The notes under the pieces are model-generated. The model worked only from the letters and a program-made list of their open reading frames with translations. It made no database searches and had not been told where the DNA came from. A DNA stretch of 64,000 nucleotides, from positions 26,000,210 to 26,064,209 of the forward strand of contig NC_057761.1 of NCBI RefSeq assembly GCF_010389155.1. Reading direction: 5' to 3'. Source of the stretch: Erigeron canadensis. Its lineage: Eukaryota; Streptophyta; Magnoliopsida; Asterales; Asteraceae. Position numbers and translations under genes: made by a program. This document shows, piece by piece, positions 22,062-33,370 of this stretch (the stretch's first letter is position 1; every line of letters starts with the position of its first letter).

Positions 22062-22365
22062 TATCCATCCACGGTTTGTATATTATGAATTTAGGATATA
22101 CTACACCACATGTTTATAGATATTATATTTTTGAAGTTATACAACTCAAAAATATTAATTTTCCTATCATTTATGATATAGTACTTCTTATATCCATAGA
22201 TATTGTTGTTATATATGCATCCACGGTTTGTATTTTATGAATTTTGGATATACTACACAACATGTTTATGGATATTTATATTTTTAAAGTTATGCAACTC
22301 AAAACTTTTAAATTTCCTATTACTTATATTTATAATACTTATATACATAGATATTGTTCCTACAT
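22062..22365. repeat. 152-bp tandem duplication
   Basis: CCACGGTTTGTAT.TTATGAAT at about 22069 recurs at 22221. The copies share GGATATACTACAC.ACATG, GTTTAT.GATAT and CATAGATATTGTT words for the whole unit. Confidence 0.8.
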
Positions 22366-22872
22366 ATCATTGTTATATAAATTTTCAATTAATTGGTAGT
22401 TTCAAATCGTAAATGATTATTTATATGTGAATTTAATATATTTTTATGGTAAAACATATTTTAATTATAAATTTAATTTAACTGTGCAACGCACAGGTTT
22501 AATCTAGTGTTTAATATATGGTGTATGTCGTAGTAGTATATTTACATGAGTTTTATATTGTTAATTTCATCCAACTTCTTGTTTGAAAATTTGGAATAAA
22601 AAAATTGTTGTTGTTTGGTGATGATGAATAAAGAATAAAGGATCTGAGAAGAAAATGAAGGAGAGGAGGAGATGATATTTTAGAGTAAAATGACAAACTT
22701 ACTCTCACGTGGGTAGCACGTGAGGGCATTAACGGCTTGCCACGGACAGACATTTGAGTCAGGAGTGTCTGGTGATTGAGAGGGGTATCTAGTGACATTA
22801 ACCGAGCACATGGTGCAAAATGTTAATTTCGACAACCACAAGGGCCATTTGTGATATTAAACCTAACTTTTT

Positions 22873-23118
22873 TTATTTTTTTAGAACGGCGAAGTAACAT
22901 ACTAAATTAAAGAGTTTGCTTTTTTTATTTTTATTATTATTATTTTTTTGAACAGCAGTGGTGATCGGACTCAGCGGCATGCCTCTTCATCGTCCGGTAG
23001 AGATCGATCACGTCACCAGCACAGGCAACCCGAACCAAAATTTAAGCAACTTTCGCCAGTTTGTCATTGTACATATCTTTAGTATTTCATTACCAATGTA
23101 TGCAACTAACTTTCTATT
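22873..23118. other. Short spacer, no gene
   Basis: A T-rich run, then an unremarkable segment. A 73-codon ORF starting at 22958 runs into the MITE and is not supported by anything else. Confidence 0.4.
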
Positions 23119-23402
23119 GCGTTTGGTTCACAGAATGTTTTTAAAAAGAATGGAATCTGTTGAAGGAATTGGAATCTGATGGAATGGAATTTGACGGAAT
23201 GTTTTTCATTTTTTTAAGATTTAAGTGAGAGACGGAATGAGATTCCTTCCTTCATCCCCATGGAATGGAGGTTCCATCAAATGAAAGAATGTTGACATTC
23301 CAACGGAATGATATTCCTTCATCATTGAACAACCAAACGCACTAAGGAATGGAATTAAATTCCAATTCCATCAAATTCCATCAAAATCTGCGAACCAAAC
23401 GC
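23119..23402. mobile_element. MITE family M1, copy 1
   Basis: Ends GCGTTTGGTTCACAGAATG and, inverted, GCGTTTGGTTCGCAGA. The interior is rich in GGAATGGAATT and its complement and can fold on itself. A second copy of the same family lies at 63152-63428. No TSD is clear at either locus. Confidence 0.75.
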
Positions 23403-23745
23403 GAACTAAAAGTTTGTTGCATTGAAACCTTATAATAAAAAGCTTATATGTACAATGACAATGGATGGAACTATATATCAAGTAAACTGGGCTTTACCAG
23501 GAATGAATTTTGGTAACCAGGCTGTGGTGATCAAACTGGTATAGGCTCTTTGGATAACTCTGGCCGACAGACTGTCACATCAAAAGTCCAAAGGCTGATT
23601 CTACACAACCGAGACTACCACGTACTAGGAACCCGCAACCATTTGGTTGTTGATACACCTGGGTACCGATAGATCCCTCCCTTATGGAGTAGCAGATCAG
23701 TTTGTATATGCACCCACAGCTTTTAATGCGATGATCCATGTGTGA
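23403..23745. other. Duplicated flank fragment
   Basis: Positions 23490-23610 resemble 17530-17660 (GGCTGTGGTGATCAAA, GGCTCTTTGGATAA, GTCCAAAG then GCTGATTCTAC). Positions 23680-23745 resemble the end flanks of the other F-box copies (AGTAGCAGATCAGTTTGTAT). No gene. Confidence 0.6.
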
Positions 23746-24379
23746 TCATATATGTACTATTAAAGGATATATATAACCATCAGACTTATCAAGCAGAAGT
23801 AGCGTTTCCATATACGAACACATAAAGAATGAATCCTCTTCTCCATGAATCCCAAGATTCTCGGCGTATTCATAGTTCTGTTTGTAAATTTGAACATAGG
23901 CATTACTAATTATTCTTTTGTGTCGGGTTTCCATTATTAGTTCACCAGTCTTCCTAAATCCTAGCATTCGGTGTATGAAGAAATCTTCTAATTTAATGGT
24001 GTATAGCTTTGTAAAAGATCTACTAACACCTTGCTCCTTCGTCATCCAAAGAGACTTTTCCAAGTCCTAGTGCTCAAAGTGAAAACTCGAACTTTCCAAG
24101 GGGCACTAATGCGAGAATTTTCCAACTACATTTGCCGAACATTATCACCAAAAGTAATATATCCTCAGGAGGATCTGCAACCAAAAGAGTTGAATACCTT
24201 AAAATGAAACGATCATGTGGCTGCTGCTGGGGTTGATCGACACTGTAAGCAATAACAAAATCTTGGCTGTCGATCAAACACTTGAATGATTTTGAAACAG
24301 TACGGAATTCGAGTAATGCCTTCAAAGGAAGTCTCTTCAAGATTTCCGCCTGAATTTCTTAAGGGATGTATTCTGACAT
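23746..24379 (-). pseudogene. F-box protein, copy 3 (internally deleted)
   Basis: The ATG is at 24379-24377. Codon 7 is a stop (TAA, 24361-24359) where relatives have Leu or Phe, then EIQAEILKRLPLKALLEFRTVSKSFK continues. After HDRFILRYSTLL the middle of the protein is missing and only a scrambled trace (GDNVRQM) remains. APWKVRVFTLST is followed almost at once by SLWMTKEQGVSRSFTKLYT. About 300 bp of the F-box-associated region is therefore deleted (junction near 24052-24062). The C-terminal piece 24063-23746 is open and ends LLLLDKSDGYIYP. No functional product is expected. Confidence 0.9.
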
Positions 24380-25040
24380 TTTGTTTTTGGTTTTACAAGG
24401 TTCTGGAAATGAAGCTGGATTTCGGGCACATGACGTTTTTAACCAATAAATTATGGTTCGAGACTCGGGGCTACAAGTCAGTGGGCTTTAGGCAGCGGTT
24501 AAAACTTAAATGTTAAAACAATACGGAGTATAATGTAGTCTACTTCTTGAGTGACCCATCCTTTTTTTTTTTTTTCCGAACATCTCAGTCAGTATACGAC
24601 ATCAAGAAAACCTTATCGTATAATAGTAAAATCTAACACATACCCTAATCAACGAAATATTGATTATGGAACGAAATAATCCCTAAATATCAAACTCAAT
24701 ATTTTAAGTAAAACCGATAGTTCCTCTAACCAGCTAAACATTATTGACTGACCCATCCTCATATGGTGATAAAAAAAAAAATGTCCATTTACAACTTCCA
24801 ATTGTACATCTATTATCAATTTAATTATAGTTTTGAACATACAAAATAATTATTTTTTCATATTTAAAATTATTGTACGTCATAAAAGTTTCCATGCAGC
24901 ATTGTGTATGTAGAGATTTGTGCTTAAAACTTTTCATGCATCAAAGTTATCATGATTTAGTGGCCAAAATTTTAAGTGTGTCTATCATCATAAAGCTTTA
25001 CTTTTCATCTTTCTTTACTTTTTTTTATTTCTTTACTTTT
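24380..25040. other. Intergenic, no gene
   Basis: AT-rich. A poly-T run is at about 24560-24576. Nothing with coding structure. Confidence 0.4.
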
Positions 25041-27143
25041 CTTTTGCCTGGACGTAGGCTATGTGACATAAGCCACACATACTTAGGGATGTGGGGTTGT
25101 GTGTAGGCGGTCATAGACCATACAGGGAGTCCTCACACCCGACATGTTGGGTAACCAATAAGGGGTCCATCGGCGTCGTTAAGGAAAAACAAAGTCATTT
25201 CCAACTGAATAAGCCGTTTATGCCTTTACGCATTGGTGGTTAGTTACTCCACCCGGAATAAACAAACATAACTATGCCACAAGGAGCAACTCAAGTGACC
25301 ACATATGCACTAGTTTTACAACTAGCACGGGTTAAGCTTAACACAACTTTACATATGCTCGAGACTTCTTTATTACATTAGTTTAGGCTACACTTTCACC
25401 TAAACCAATCATTTTTATCTTTACTTTATATTAACGTAGGCTACACTTTCACCTAAGTTAATCACATATCATCTTTACTTTAGGGCCCTTAACGTGCACG
25501 TGAACATGGCAATCCTAATCAAAGGACTAGTGACTAGGTGATCAAGCCACACATGAAATCTTATCATAAACATATCATCACTTCATGATCATATAACATA
25601 ATCATAACATCATTCCATAATCACCTATCCTAATCATGTCATCATTACATATTCACTTTACACAAGCATATCATTACATCATGATCATTTAGCTTAAGCA
25701 TAACTTCATATCATGATCACATAACATAAACATAACATCATATCATATTCACATTTCATAAGCATATCATCATTCCATAATATGAGAACTTACCTTATAC
25801 ATTTGCAACCTGCATATACATGTCATTCATCATAGAAAGGTAAGCGTCATATCCTATATCAACCTCCCATAATCCCCTTTACTTTACTTTCAATCATACA
25901 TAAACGTTTGGAAGGTTTTACTTATGAAAACGTATTTTGTTGTACCATCAAGTGACAAAAGATGAATTCTTACCTCGTAGAAGCGTACAAAATGATAACA
26001 TAAGTTACCGAGCTTTGCAAGTATTCCCGACTACCTATAATCATTAAACGACATAATTAGCTAATAAGTACCCACTCACTTATGGTCATGACTTAAATCT
26101 AAATACCTATAAACATGACTCATGACAATGCTTGATGCATCGGAGGTTCGTTTAATACTTAAGGCTTACATAACTCGACGGAACTCGACATTCACTCACT
26201 AAATTAACCTTTTTGGAAACTTGACATCATCATCATATTTTAAAAGTATTACCATTGGAAAGTAGACTATCTCACGATTCCGTGGATAGCTTATTTGTTA
26301 AAAACGGAGTTACGGTTCAAAAGTTATGGCCATTTGAAAATTCCGTCGCTATTGCGTCGCAACTACCAAATTGCGTCGCAGCTAAATGTCACTGTTTTCT
26401 AGTTGCGCCGCAACTAGCCCCTATTCTGCACAAAACTCATTGTTTAACCTCCAAAACTTAACCAAACACACCCCAAACGATCCCAAACCTCATGAACGAC
26501 TTTTGTACCTCAAAATTCATCATTTTAAGACCATAATGATGCAATGAAATCATTGATTAACCCCTACTTAATTTGCATCACAATAACAAACGTTTTAGGT
26601 TACCGAATCGATTAAAACTCACGATTTTGACTCCAATCAACCCTCTAAAGACCTAGATCAGTTATGAAACGAATCAATGTAATAATACCTCAAATATCTG
26701 TAGATTACAACAAGGATGCAAACTATGGATCAAAACCTCTTCAAATCACCAAGAAACTATCGTAACACGCAAGAATTGATCAAGGGAAGGGAGGGGGCGG
26801 CCTAGGGCTGGAAAAATGTGTTTGGTACTGAATAATGAAAAGGGATTAGGGTCTAATTACCCCCTAATCTGCTGGACACATTTTCTAAAGCTCACACTAA
26901 GGCCCCTCAACTTTACAACTTTACATTTAGGGCTTAAACAACTTAACGGGAATACTTACTAACACATTAAGCACATTTAATCATCTTAAACACATTAACA
27001 CATGAATCATTAAGGCTTTAGAACCTTACACAAAATGCACATTAATCACACATAAATATTAAATCTCCTAGAGACTTAACGGACACGTAGTGTTGACTTA
27101 ATGACTCAAGTCAAGCGTTAAATAAAAAGTTCGGGATGTTACA
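25040..27143 (-). mobile_element. LTR-retrotransposon LTR (solo or remnant), left end unclear
   Basis: On the minus strand the sequence opens TGTAACATCCCGAACTTTTT, a start typical of Ty3-type plant LTRs. About 2 kb of non-coding DNA follows, including GTTGCGGCGCAACTAG-like words (26330-26420) and repeated CATAACATCAT/CATGATCA words (25560-25780). No PBS, polypurine tract or pol homology was seen. The left boundary is a guess and no TSD was found. The flank at 27144-27162 resembles the tRNA-like phrase at 37737-37755, so it may have inserted into a SINE. Confidence 0.5.
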
Positions 27144-27162
27144 TCCCATGACCTCCAAGCCA

Positions 27163-28189
27163 ATTTCCCCTCTCGCCAAGATACCCAGAAGGTACCCCGG
27201 CTGGCCACTGCGTCAGAAGCTAGATGGTTAATTTTACTTTAATATTTGTTTTACAATAATCATACCATATACATATATATATATATATACACACAAGAGG
27301 GGTGCCCGTGCAATGAGTGACAGGTGGAAACGTTGGCGTCATGATGGATGGCGCTAGCGCTTTGGTTATTAATTTAAAAGAAATAAATATAAAATAAGTA
27401 GTGTAGTTATTTTATAGATATTGAGGCATATATGTTATGAATAATTTTGTTGATAATAATATAACTATATTAGCTGAAAATATTTAGATTGGTAAATAAA
27501 AAAGAGAGTAGTTTGGGTAGATAGGGGTTAGAAAATATTTTGGGGTATTTCAGGTAGATGTAATGTGTAGATTGAAAAAGTATTTAAAATTAAATGTACA
27601 TTGGGTTTGTAAAGATAAAAAGTTTAAAAAAGAAGGATGATTATTAGGCTAATTTATTTTAAACTAATTGATCTAAAGATGTAGTGAAGATATATTATAA
27701 GCTAATGGTCATTAAATATTTTGGGTTGAAAATATTTTGATGTGAAGCTAATTGATATAAAGATGTAATGAAGATATATTAAAAGGTAAAATATTAATAA
27801 CTTAAATTAATTAATTAATTAAGAATAAGATAGTCAATTTACATCTTTCTGTTTCTAACAACAATGCTAGATAGTTTTATATAGATGTATAGATTCATAT
27901 TTCATATGTGATATTTTGGACCAAGTTACTGGTATTTTGTTCTTCTATTTCATTACTAACCCACTTTATCATTCCATTTTTTAGTCTACTTGTAAAAAAA
28001 TAGAAAAATAGGGAAATTAAATAAAAAATAAATAAAGAGAAAAAGAAAGATATTATATTTTTTTGTGTTGTTGAGTTTTGTAAAAAAAAAAAAAAGAAAA
28101 TGAAAGTTTAGCCTTTGTATATTCTTGACTTTGGATGGAAAAAAAAATGACAGTTTGACAATTATACTCATTTTAAGAATACGATGAAA
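27163..28189. other. Intergenic, no gene
   Basis: AT-rich, with a (TA)n run near 27274-27290 and a repeated phrase AAGATGTA.TGAAGATATATTA at about 27671 and 27758. An 82-codon minus ORF at 27986-28234 is poly-A/T driven and not credible. Confidence 0.4.
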
Positions 28190-28440
28190 AGTATCCGCGC
28201 GTTGCAACGGTGAGATAGTGGGGTGATAGGTCATACAGTGTGATAGGTCATAGGAGGTGATAGGTCATAAAGTGTGATAGCCAAATTCCTTAACCGAACG
28301 GGCTCCGCTCTCGTATTTAAAAATTCGTCGATAGTATATCGAATGACATTTCTAATGAAATAGCATGAAATGTTAAGAACACCTATAATTTTATAATATA
28401 TCGATGTACGGTTTTTGAGATAAAAGGTTTTGAATGAATT
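28190..28440 (-). mobile_element. Helitron-like fragment, family H2 copy 1
   Basis: AAGTATCCGCGCGTTGCAACGG, then repeated GTGATAGGTCATA units and TTCGTCGATAGTATATCGAA, closely match 53958-54175. CGCGCGTTGC-type hairpins are usual at Helitron 3' ends. The other end is not visible here, and Copia 2 lies 175 bp away. Confidence 0.5.
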
Positions 28441-28609
28441 ATTGATATGATATTATTACTATATTTATTTCGAATTAATATTATTTGTTTAAAATGTGTC
28501 ATTAATATTTTAGTTCGCTAAAAGTATCTTTTTATTTTTGTAAGCGCTAAATGATTTTGATTGTTAGAAAATACATGCATCTTGTCTATTTTGAACATTA
28601 CTATATGTA
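28441..28609. other. Short spacer before Copia 2
   Basis: AT-rich, nothing recognisable. Confidence 0.4.
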
Positions 28610-28614
28610 TATCT

Positions 28615-29324
28615 TGTTAGAATATGAACACATAAATAACCATATAATCACGAGTGAATGCAACGGAAGAAATCAAAACATATATGCAATCAAATTAATT
28701 AACAAAGAATAGAATTGAGTTTTGTACCTTATGCAAAGCTCCAATAAAGATAATAATAATAAGATTATTATTAATGCTTAGGGTTTAAAGCAAAACCCCT
28801 GTACGGTCACACACTAGACACCCCAAATAACGTATGCTAATACTCGATCACAAACCAAACAAACCTTTTGCTTGAACCTTAAACTTCAAAGTCGAAACCC
28901 CTCAAGGAGAAGGAATTTCGGCCACTTCAAAGAGAAAGGAAGAAAAAGGAGAGAATTGCTTATGTGAAAAAGTATGTGAAAAACCAAGAATTAAGCCTTT
29001 ATTTATAGAGCTTAATTAGGTTAATCTTAGCTTGGAAACTAAGCAACATAAAGGCTTAAACAAGCCTCTAAGTGTCGTCCCCCATTATGGACTTTAGGTC
29101 CAAGTCCATTTTTCAATTTTCACATTTTAATCCTCCTCTTTAATCAATTAAATATAATTAACCATTTAATTATGTTTAATTAATCATTTCGTGATCAAAC
29201 TAATCAATATATTACTTTAATATATCAATTAATATTATCGAGTTACCGTGTCATTTCGTGTGACCCCGTAGGCTTAAATTATTCCCGGACATGCGATTTA
29301 TAATAAAATGATCACACTCCAACA
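28615..29324 (-). repeat. 3' LTR of Copia 2
   Basis: On the minus strand it runs from TGTTGGAGTGTGATCA to TTCATATTCTAACA. It is adjoined by the polypurine tract complement at 29325-29335. Confidence 0.95.
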
Positions 29325-29335
29325 GCTCCCACTTG

Positions 29336-30197
29336 AGCATGTTATTATAAAGGCAATAACATTGGTTGGCGTCTAGCAACACTCCAATGCTCCCGGAAAT
29401 ATTTAAGAATAGATTCTTAAATTGCCAAGTTGAAATGATTTAGTCTTTAATATCCCTTTGTTCAGATACCCTTGTTAATTATGAATATGGATCAATGTCA
29501 TTTCATAATTTAACGATTATATTTCTCATTTCTACAATTAATTAAGATTACCAAATTAGTCAAGACAACTTCTTGAGTTCATTTGGGTGTGGTCACACAA
29601 ACATCTTCAATTAATTAATGAGGGCGCCAAATGGTATCATACTTCAGTTGCAAATTGAAGGAACAAATCCTGTATTGACTACAAGTGTCTGGTCATGTCG
29701 TTTCTTTAACATTTCTGAAGATAGCCCTTTATTACTGCCTTGTTCAGGACAGTTAGGAACTATATCAAGAAATGCAATCCACACATGCATAAGTCACTTG
29801 TATCTCAAGTCAAAGGATAAATAAAGTAACCATTTCACGAATTTCATTTAATGACGCCGATCCATAAAATGATAATTCGTTCTGTGGGTTAAGTCCAATA
29901 TTCACCTTTTGAATATCATGTGAGTTTGGTACGATCCACCATCTTCAAAATATTCCCTTAAATATTTTCACCAATCTCTCACAATTGTCTTACTTTAATT
30001 ATATTCCCATATAATTAATCGACAATAGACATTTAGAATATTCAACTAATATTCATGGATTTAAACATGCAAATATATGACACAATTATTATAAAAATGA
30101 AACCACTGATACCGTGTATAAAAATTCATTTATTGAAAATAACAATTGTTGAACATCCCATTATCCAAATACCAATCACAGATTTACATGATATAAC
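29336..30197 (-). other. 3' untranslated region of Copia 2
   Basis: Non-coding stretch between the pol stop and the 3' LTR, comparable to 14012-14915 in Copia 1. Shared words include GCGCCAAATGGTATCAT (29630). Confidence 0.7.
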
Positions 30198-31930
30198 TTA
30201 GCAATATCTAAGACCTAAGCCTTCTGCATGCTTGTGGAGCTTTCCCTTTGACAATGCCTTTGTAAAAGGATCCGCCAAGTTATAATCTGTGTGAACTTTG
30301 AGTAAATTGATTTCACGTTATTCGATTTGCTCTCGAACATAGTGATATCTTCTTTGGTAATGTCTGGCACCTTTTTGAACCCCAGGTTCATTGGCAATGA
30401 CAATTGCTCCAGAATTGTCACAGTACAAATCCATAGGTGTATTATTTGATGGCATCACATCAAGCCCAGAAATAAACTTTCTGATCCAGACAGCTTCCAT
30501 TGCTGCATCCGAAGCAGCTATATACTCAGACTCTGTAGCAAACATAGCAACAGTAGATTGCTTCTTGCTTTTCCAATCTACTGCTCCTCCATTCAAAATG
30601 AAGACATACCTTGACTGAGACTTGGTATCATCCTTATCAGTCTGAAATCCAGCATCACAGTATCCAGTGACTTTAAGCTCTTGATCTGGATTTCCTCCAC
30701 ACACCAAAAACAATTCTTTAGTAGCACGCATGTACTTAAGAATGTTTTTCACAGCAGTCCAATGATCCTCTCCGGGATTTTGTTGATATCGGCTTACTAT
30801 ATTTTGCGCGAATGCAACATCAGGTCTAGTGCATCTAACCGCATACATGATAGATCCCACCGCCGAAGCATAAGAGACTCTCTTCATACGCTCCACCTCT
30901 TCAGGTGTAGAAGCACCATTCTTGTTGGATATATTAAGTCCTTCTTGCATAGGCAAGTTCCCGCGCTTAGAATTTTCCATCTTCAATCTCTTCAAGATCT
31001 TATCTATATACGCACTTTGACTTAATCCGATCAACCGTTTACTTCTATCTCTATAGATTTTTATTCCAAGTATGAATGCTGCTTCACCCAAGTCTTTCAT
31101 AGCGAAACACTTTCCAAGATAAGATTTAACGTCTTTCAACATTGGAATGTGATTTCCTATTATCAATATGTCATCGACATACAAGACAAGGAAAGTAACA
31201 TTACTCTCACTAGCTTTGCGATATACACATGGCTCATCAGGATTCTGAACAAAATCAAACTTTTTGATCTCTTCATCAAACCTTTTATTCCAACTCCTTG
31301 ATGCTTGCTTTAGTCCACAAATGGACCTTTGAAGTTTGCATACTTTGTTGGGATATTTAGGATCGACAAAACCTTCTGGTTGTACCATATAGACTTCCTC
31401 GTCTAGAAAACCATTCAAGAAAGCAGTTTTGACATCCATTTGCCATATCTCAAAGTCATAGTACGCTGCTATGGCTAAGATGATCCTAATAGCTCTAATG
31501 TCCGCAACCGAAGAAAAGGTTTCCTCATAATCAACTCCAAAGAGTTGAGTATAACCTTTCGCCACAAGACGAGCTTTATAGGTGTGTATATTTCCATCCA
31601 TGTCGGTCTTCTTCTTGAAGATCCACTTGCACCCAACGGTTCTACCATTTGGTGGAAGATCAACCAAGCTCCAGACTTGATTGTCTTTCATGGATTTTAT
31701 TTCCACATTCGCAGCTTCAAGCCATTTGTCAGATTCCGGATCTGATAATGCAGCATTGAAATTAGGAGGTTCATTCAAATCTCCTACTACATGTTCTTCA
31801 GACTCAATCATAAGATTTAATCTATCACGAGCACGTATTGTCCTTGAGGACCTACGAAGTGGAATCGCTTCATCTTCAACTTGAAGTTCATCTTGAGATT
31901 CATCTCTTTGAACATTTCCCCCCCCCCCCC
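30198..31930 (-). pseudogene. Reverse transcriptase and RNase H of Copia 2
   Basis: The frame 31811-30318 carries VGCKWIFKKKTDMDGN, YKARLVAKGYTQ, MDVKTAFLNGFLDEEVYM, the catalytic VLYVDDILIIG, and RNase H motifs ATESEYIAASDAAMEAVWI and YCDNSGAIVIANEPG. A stop after YHYVREQIE (near 30320) cuts the last 40 or so residues. Their codons continue (LLKVHTDYNLADPFTKAL) to a natural-looking stop at 30200-30198. Upstream, homology runs back to the C-run at 31918-31930, where the integrase frame is lost. All RT catalytic residues seen are intact. The enzyme copies element RNA into DNA. Confidence 0.9.
31918..31930 (-). other. 13-nt G-run at the integrase/RT frame break
   Basis: Thirteen C on the plus strand. 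The upstream frame reads QLGGGGEMFKE, while the homologous downstream frame would need 11 or 14 G. Copia 1 has 12 G at the same site and also loses frame. Confidence 0.9.
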
Positions 31931-33370
31931 AAGTTGAAGATGGCTAGTATCTTTAGAAGCTGACACATCTTCTTGATGCTCATCAAGTTCAACAATCCTC
32001 CCACTGTCTTCTTGAGATATGAGTTTCTCCTCAAAGAACTCAGCATATCGATGAACCTTGACAGTGTTTTCCGTAGGAAAGTAGAAGTAGTAACCCATCG
32101 TTTCCTTTGGGTATCCTACAAAGATGCACTTGACAGATCTAGGTGCAAGCTTGTCAGGCGTATCTTGTTTCACGAGTACCTCACATCCCCGGACCTTTAA
32201 GTAAGACAAATGAGGAACAGTTCCATGCCACAATTCATACGGTGTCTTATCAACTTTCTTAGTTGGAACCATATTGAGAATGCGAACAGCAGTCTCAAGG
32301 GCATAATCCCAAAACGAAAAAGGAAGAGTCGTATGATTCATCATTGATCAAACCATTTCCAACAAGGTTCGATTCCTCCTCTCCGAAACACCATTGTGTT
32401 GAGGAGTATATGGAGGAGTAAGCTGTTGAACTATTCCACAAGCTTTAAGATAATCTTTAAACACTTGACTTAAGTATTCACCACCTCGATCCGAACGAAG
32501 GATCTTGATGGTTCGACCGAGTTGATTCTCCACTTCACTTTTAAATTCCTTGAATGTTTCAAAGACTTCATGTTTATGCTTAATCAAGTAAACATAACCA
32601 TAACGACTGAAATCATCCGTAAAAGTGACGAAATAGCTAGCACCTCTCCTTGACACATGTCTAAATGGGCCACATACATCCGAATGTATTAGTCCAAGTA
32701 GCTCTTTAGCCCTTTCCGGTTTGTTTTGAAAAGGTTTCCTTGTCATTTTGCCAGAAACACAAGATACGCATTTTTCAAATGATTCATCATTTGTTTGCAA
32801 GACACCATCCCTTTGAAGTCTTTCAATGCGTTTCTTGCCAACATGAGCAAGTCGACAATGCCAAAGATAAGTCGAGTCCGAATTAGGCTTGACTCGTTTG
32901 CTAACATTATACATTGAATTATTCTTTGAATCACAACCACGCATATCAATTTCATAAATACCATCACAAGCAATAGCATCAAAATAATGAACATTATTTC
33001 GAGAAACTGAAATACCAATATCATTAAAGACATTAACGAATCCGTTATTTTTCAACAAAGAAACTAAAATAACACCTCTAGTAATAAAAGGTGCATAATG
33101 ACAATCGTTCAAAACAATTATTAAACCACTAGGTAAAACCAAATGATAATCTCTGATTTCTTCTACAGCTGCTGGTAAGCCATTTCCCACGAACAGTTGC
33201 AAAGATCCCGGTTTCAGTTTCTTTCCCCTTCTAAGCCCCTGTAATGAATTACAGATATGAGTACCACACCCAGTGTCGTAAACCCATGAATTCCGCTTAG
33301 AAAATGAATATAATTCAATGGTGAAGAATATACCTGAAGTCCCGGACGTACCGGGCTGCTTCTTCTTCAA
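31931..33370 (-). pseudogene. Protease and integrase of Copia 2
   Basis: The frame 33370-32348 begins with the protease region (WVYDTGCGTHICNS, active-site DTG). The integrase zinc-binding HCRLAHVGKKRIERL to KCVSCVSGKM follows. Next come HSDVCGPF and LRSDRGGEY (two catalytic Asp) and GVSERRNRTLLEMV (Glu). A TGA at 32347-32345 replaces Arg (AGA in Copia 1). The frame then continues 32344-31931 (FSFWDYALETAVRILN, KCIFVGYPKETMGY). In the family the protease cuts the polyprotein and the integrase inserts the cDNA. Confidence 0.9.

Larger units (their letters stand above)
21762..22507 (+). mobile_element. Non-autonomous Helitron nested in the MULE
   Basis: The 5' end is TCTTTATATATAACTAAG, preceded by A. 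The 3' end has a hairpin CTGTGC-aac-GCACAG (22482-22496), followed after seven bases by CTAG and then T. An A/T insertion site, TC start, and hairpin plus CTAG end are the Helitron signature. It carries no Rep/helicase. The interior is AT-rich with microsatellites and a 152-bp tandem duplication. Confidence 0.75.
20201..22863. mobile_element. Mutator-like element with long TIRs, 9-bp TSD
   Basis: Inverted termini of about 190 bp (20201-20395 and 22675-22863) share ATATCACAAATGGCCC, TTGTGGTTGT, TTGCACC.TGTGCTCGG, CCACGTGAGGG and similar blocks. The 9-bp direct repeat TAACTTTTT flanks it exactly (20192-20200 and 22864-22872). Long TIRs plus a 9-bp TSD define a MULE-type insertion. No transposase is present. 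It contains a nested Helitron and microsatellites. Confidence 0.9.

Noticed and set aside
25560..25780. CATGATCA/CATAACATCAT repeats considered as a CRISPR-like or satellite array
   Set aside because: Unit length and spacing are irregular, and the DNA lies within a probable LTR; this is degenerate low-complexity sequence.
31918..31930. Run of 13 C considered as an assembly gap filler
   Set aside because: A comparable run of 12 G exists at the homologous site of Copia 1, so it is a real family feature, although exact length may be miscalled.
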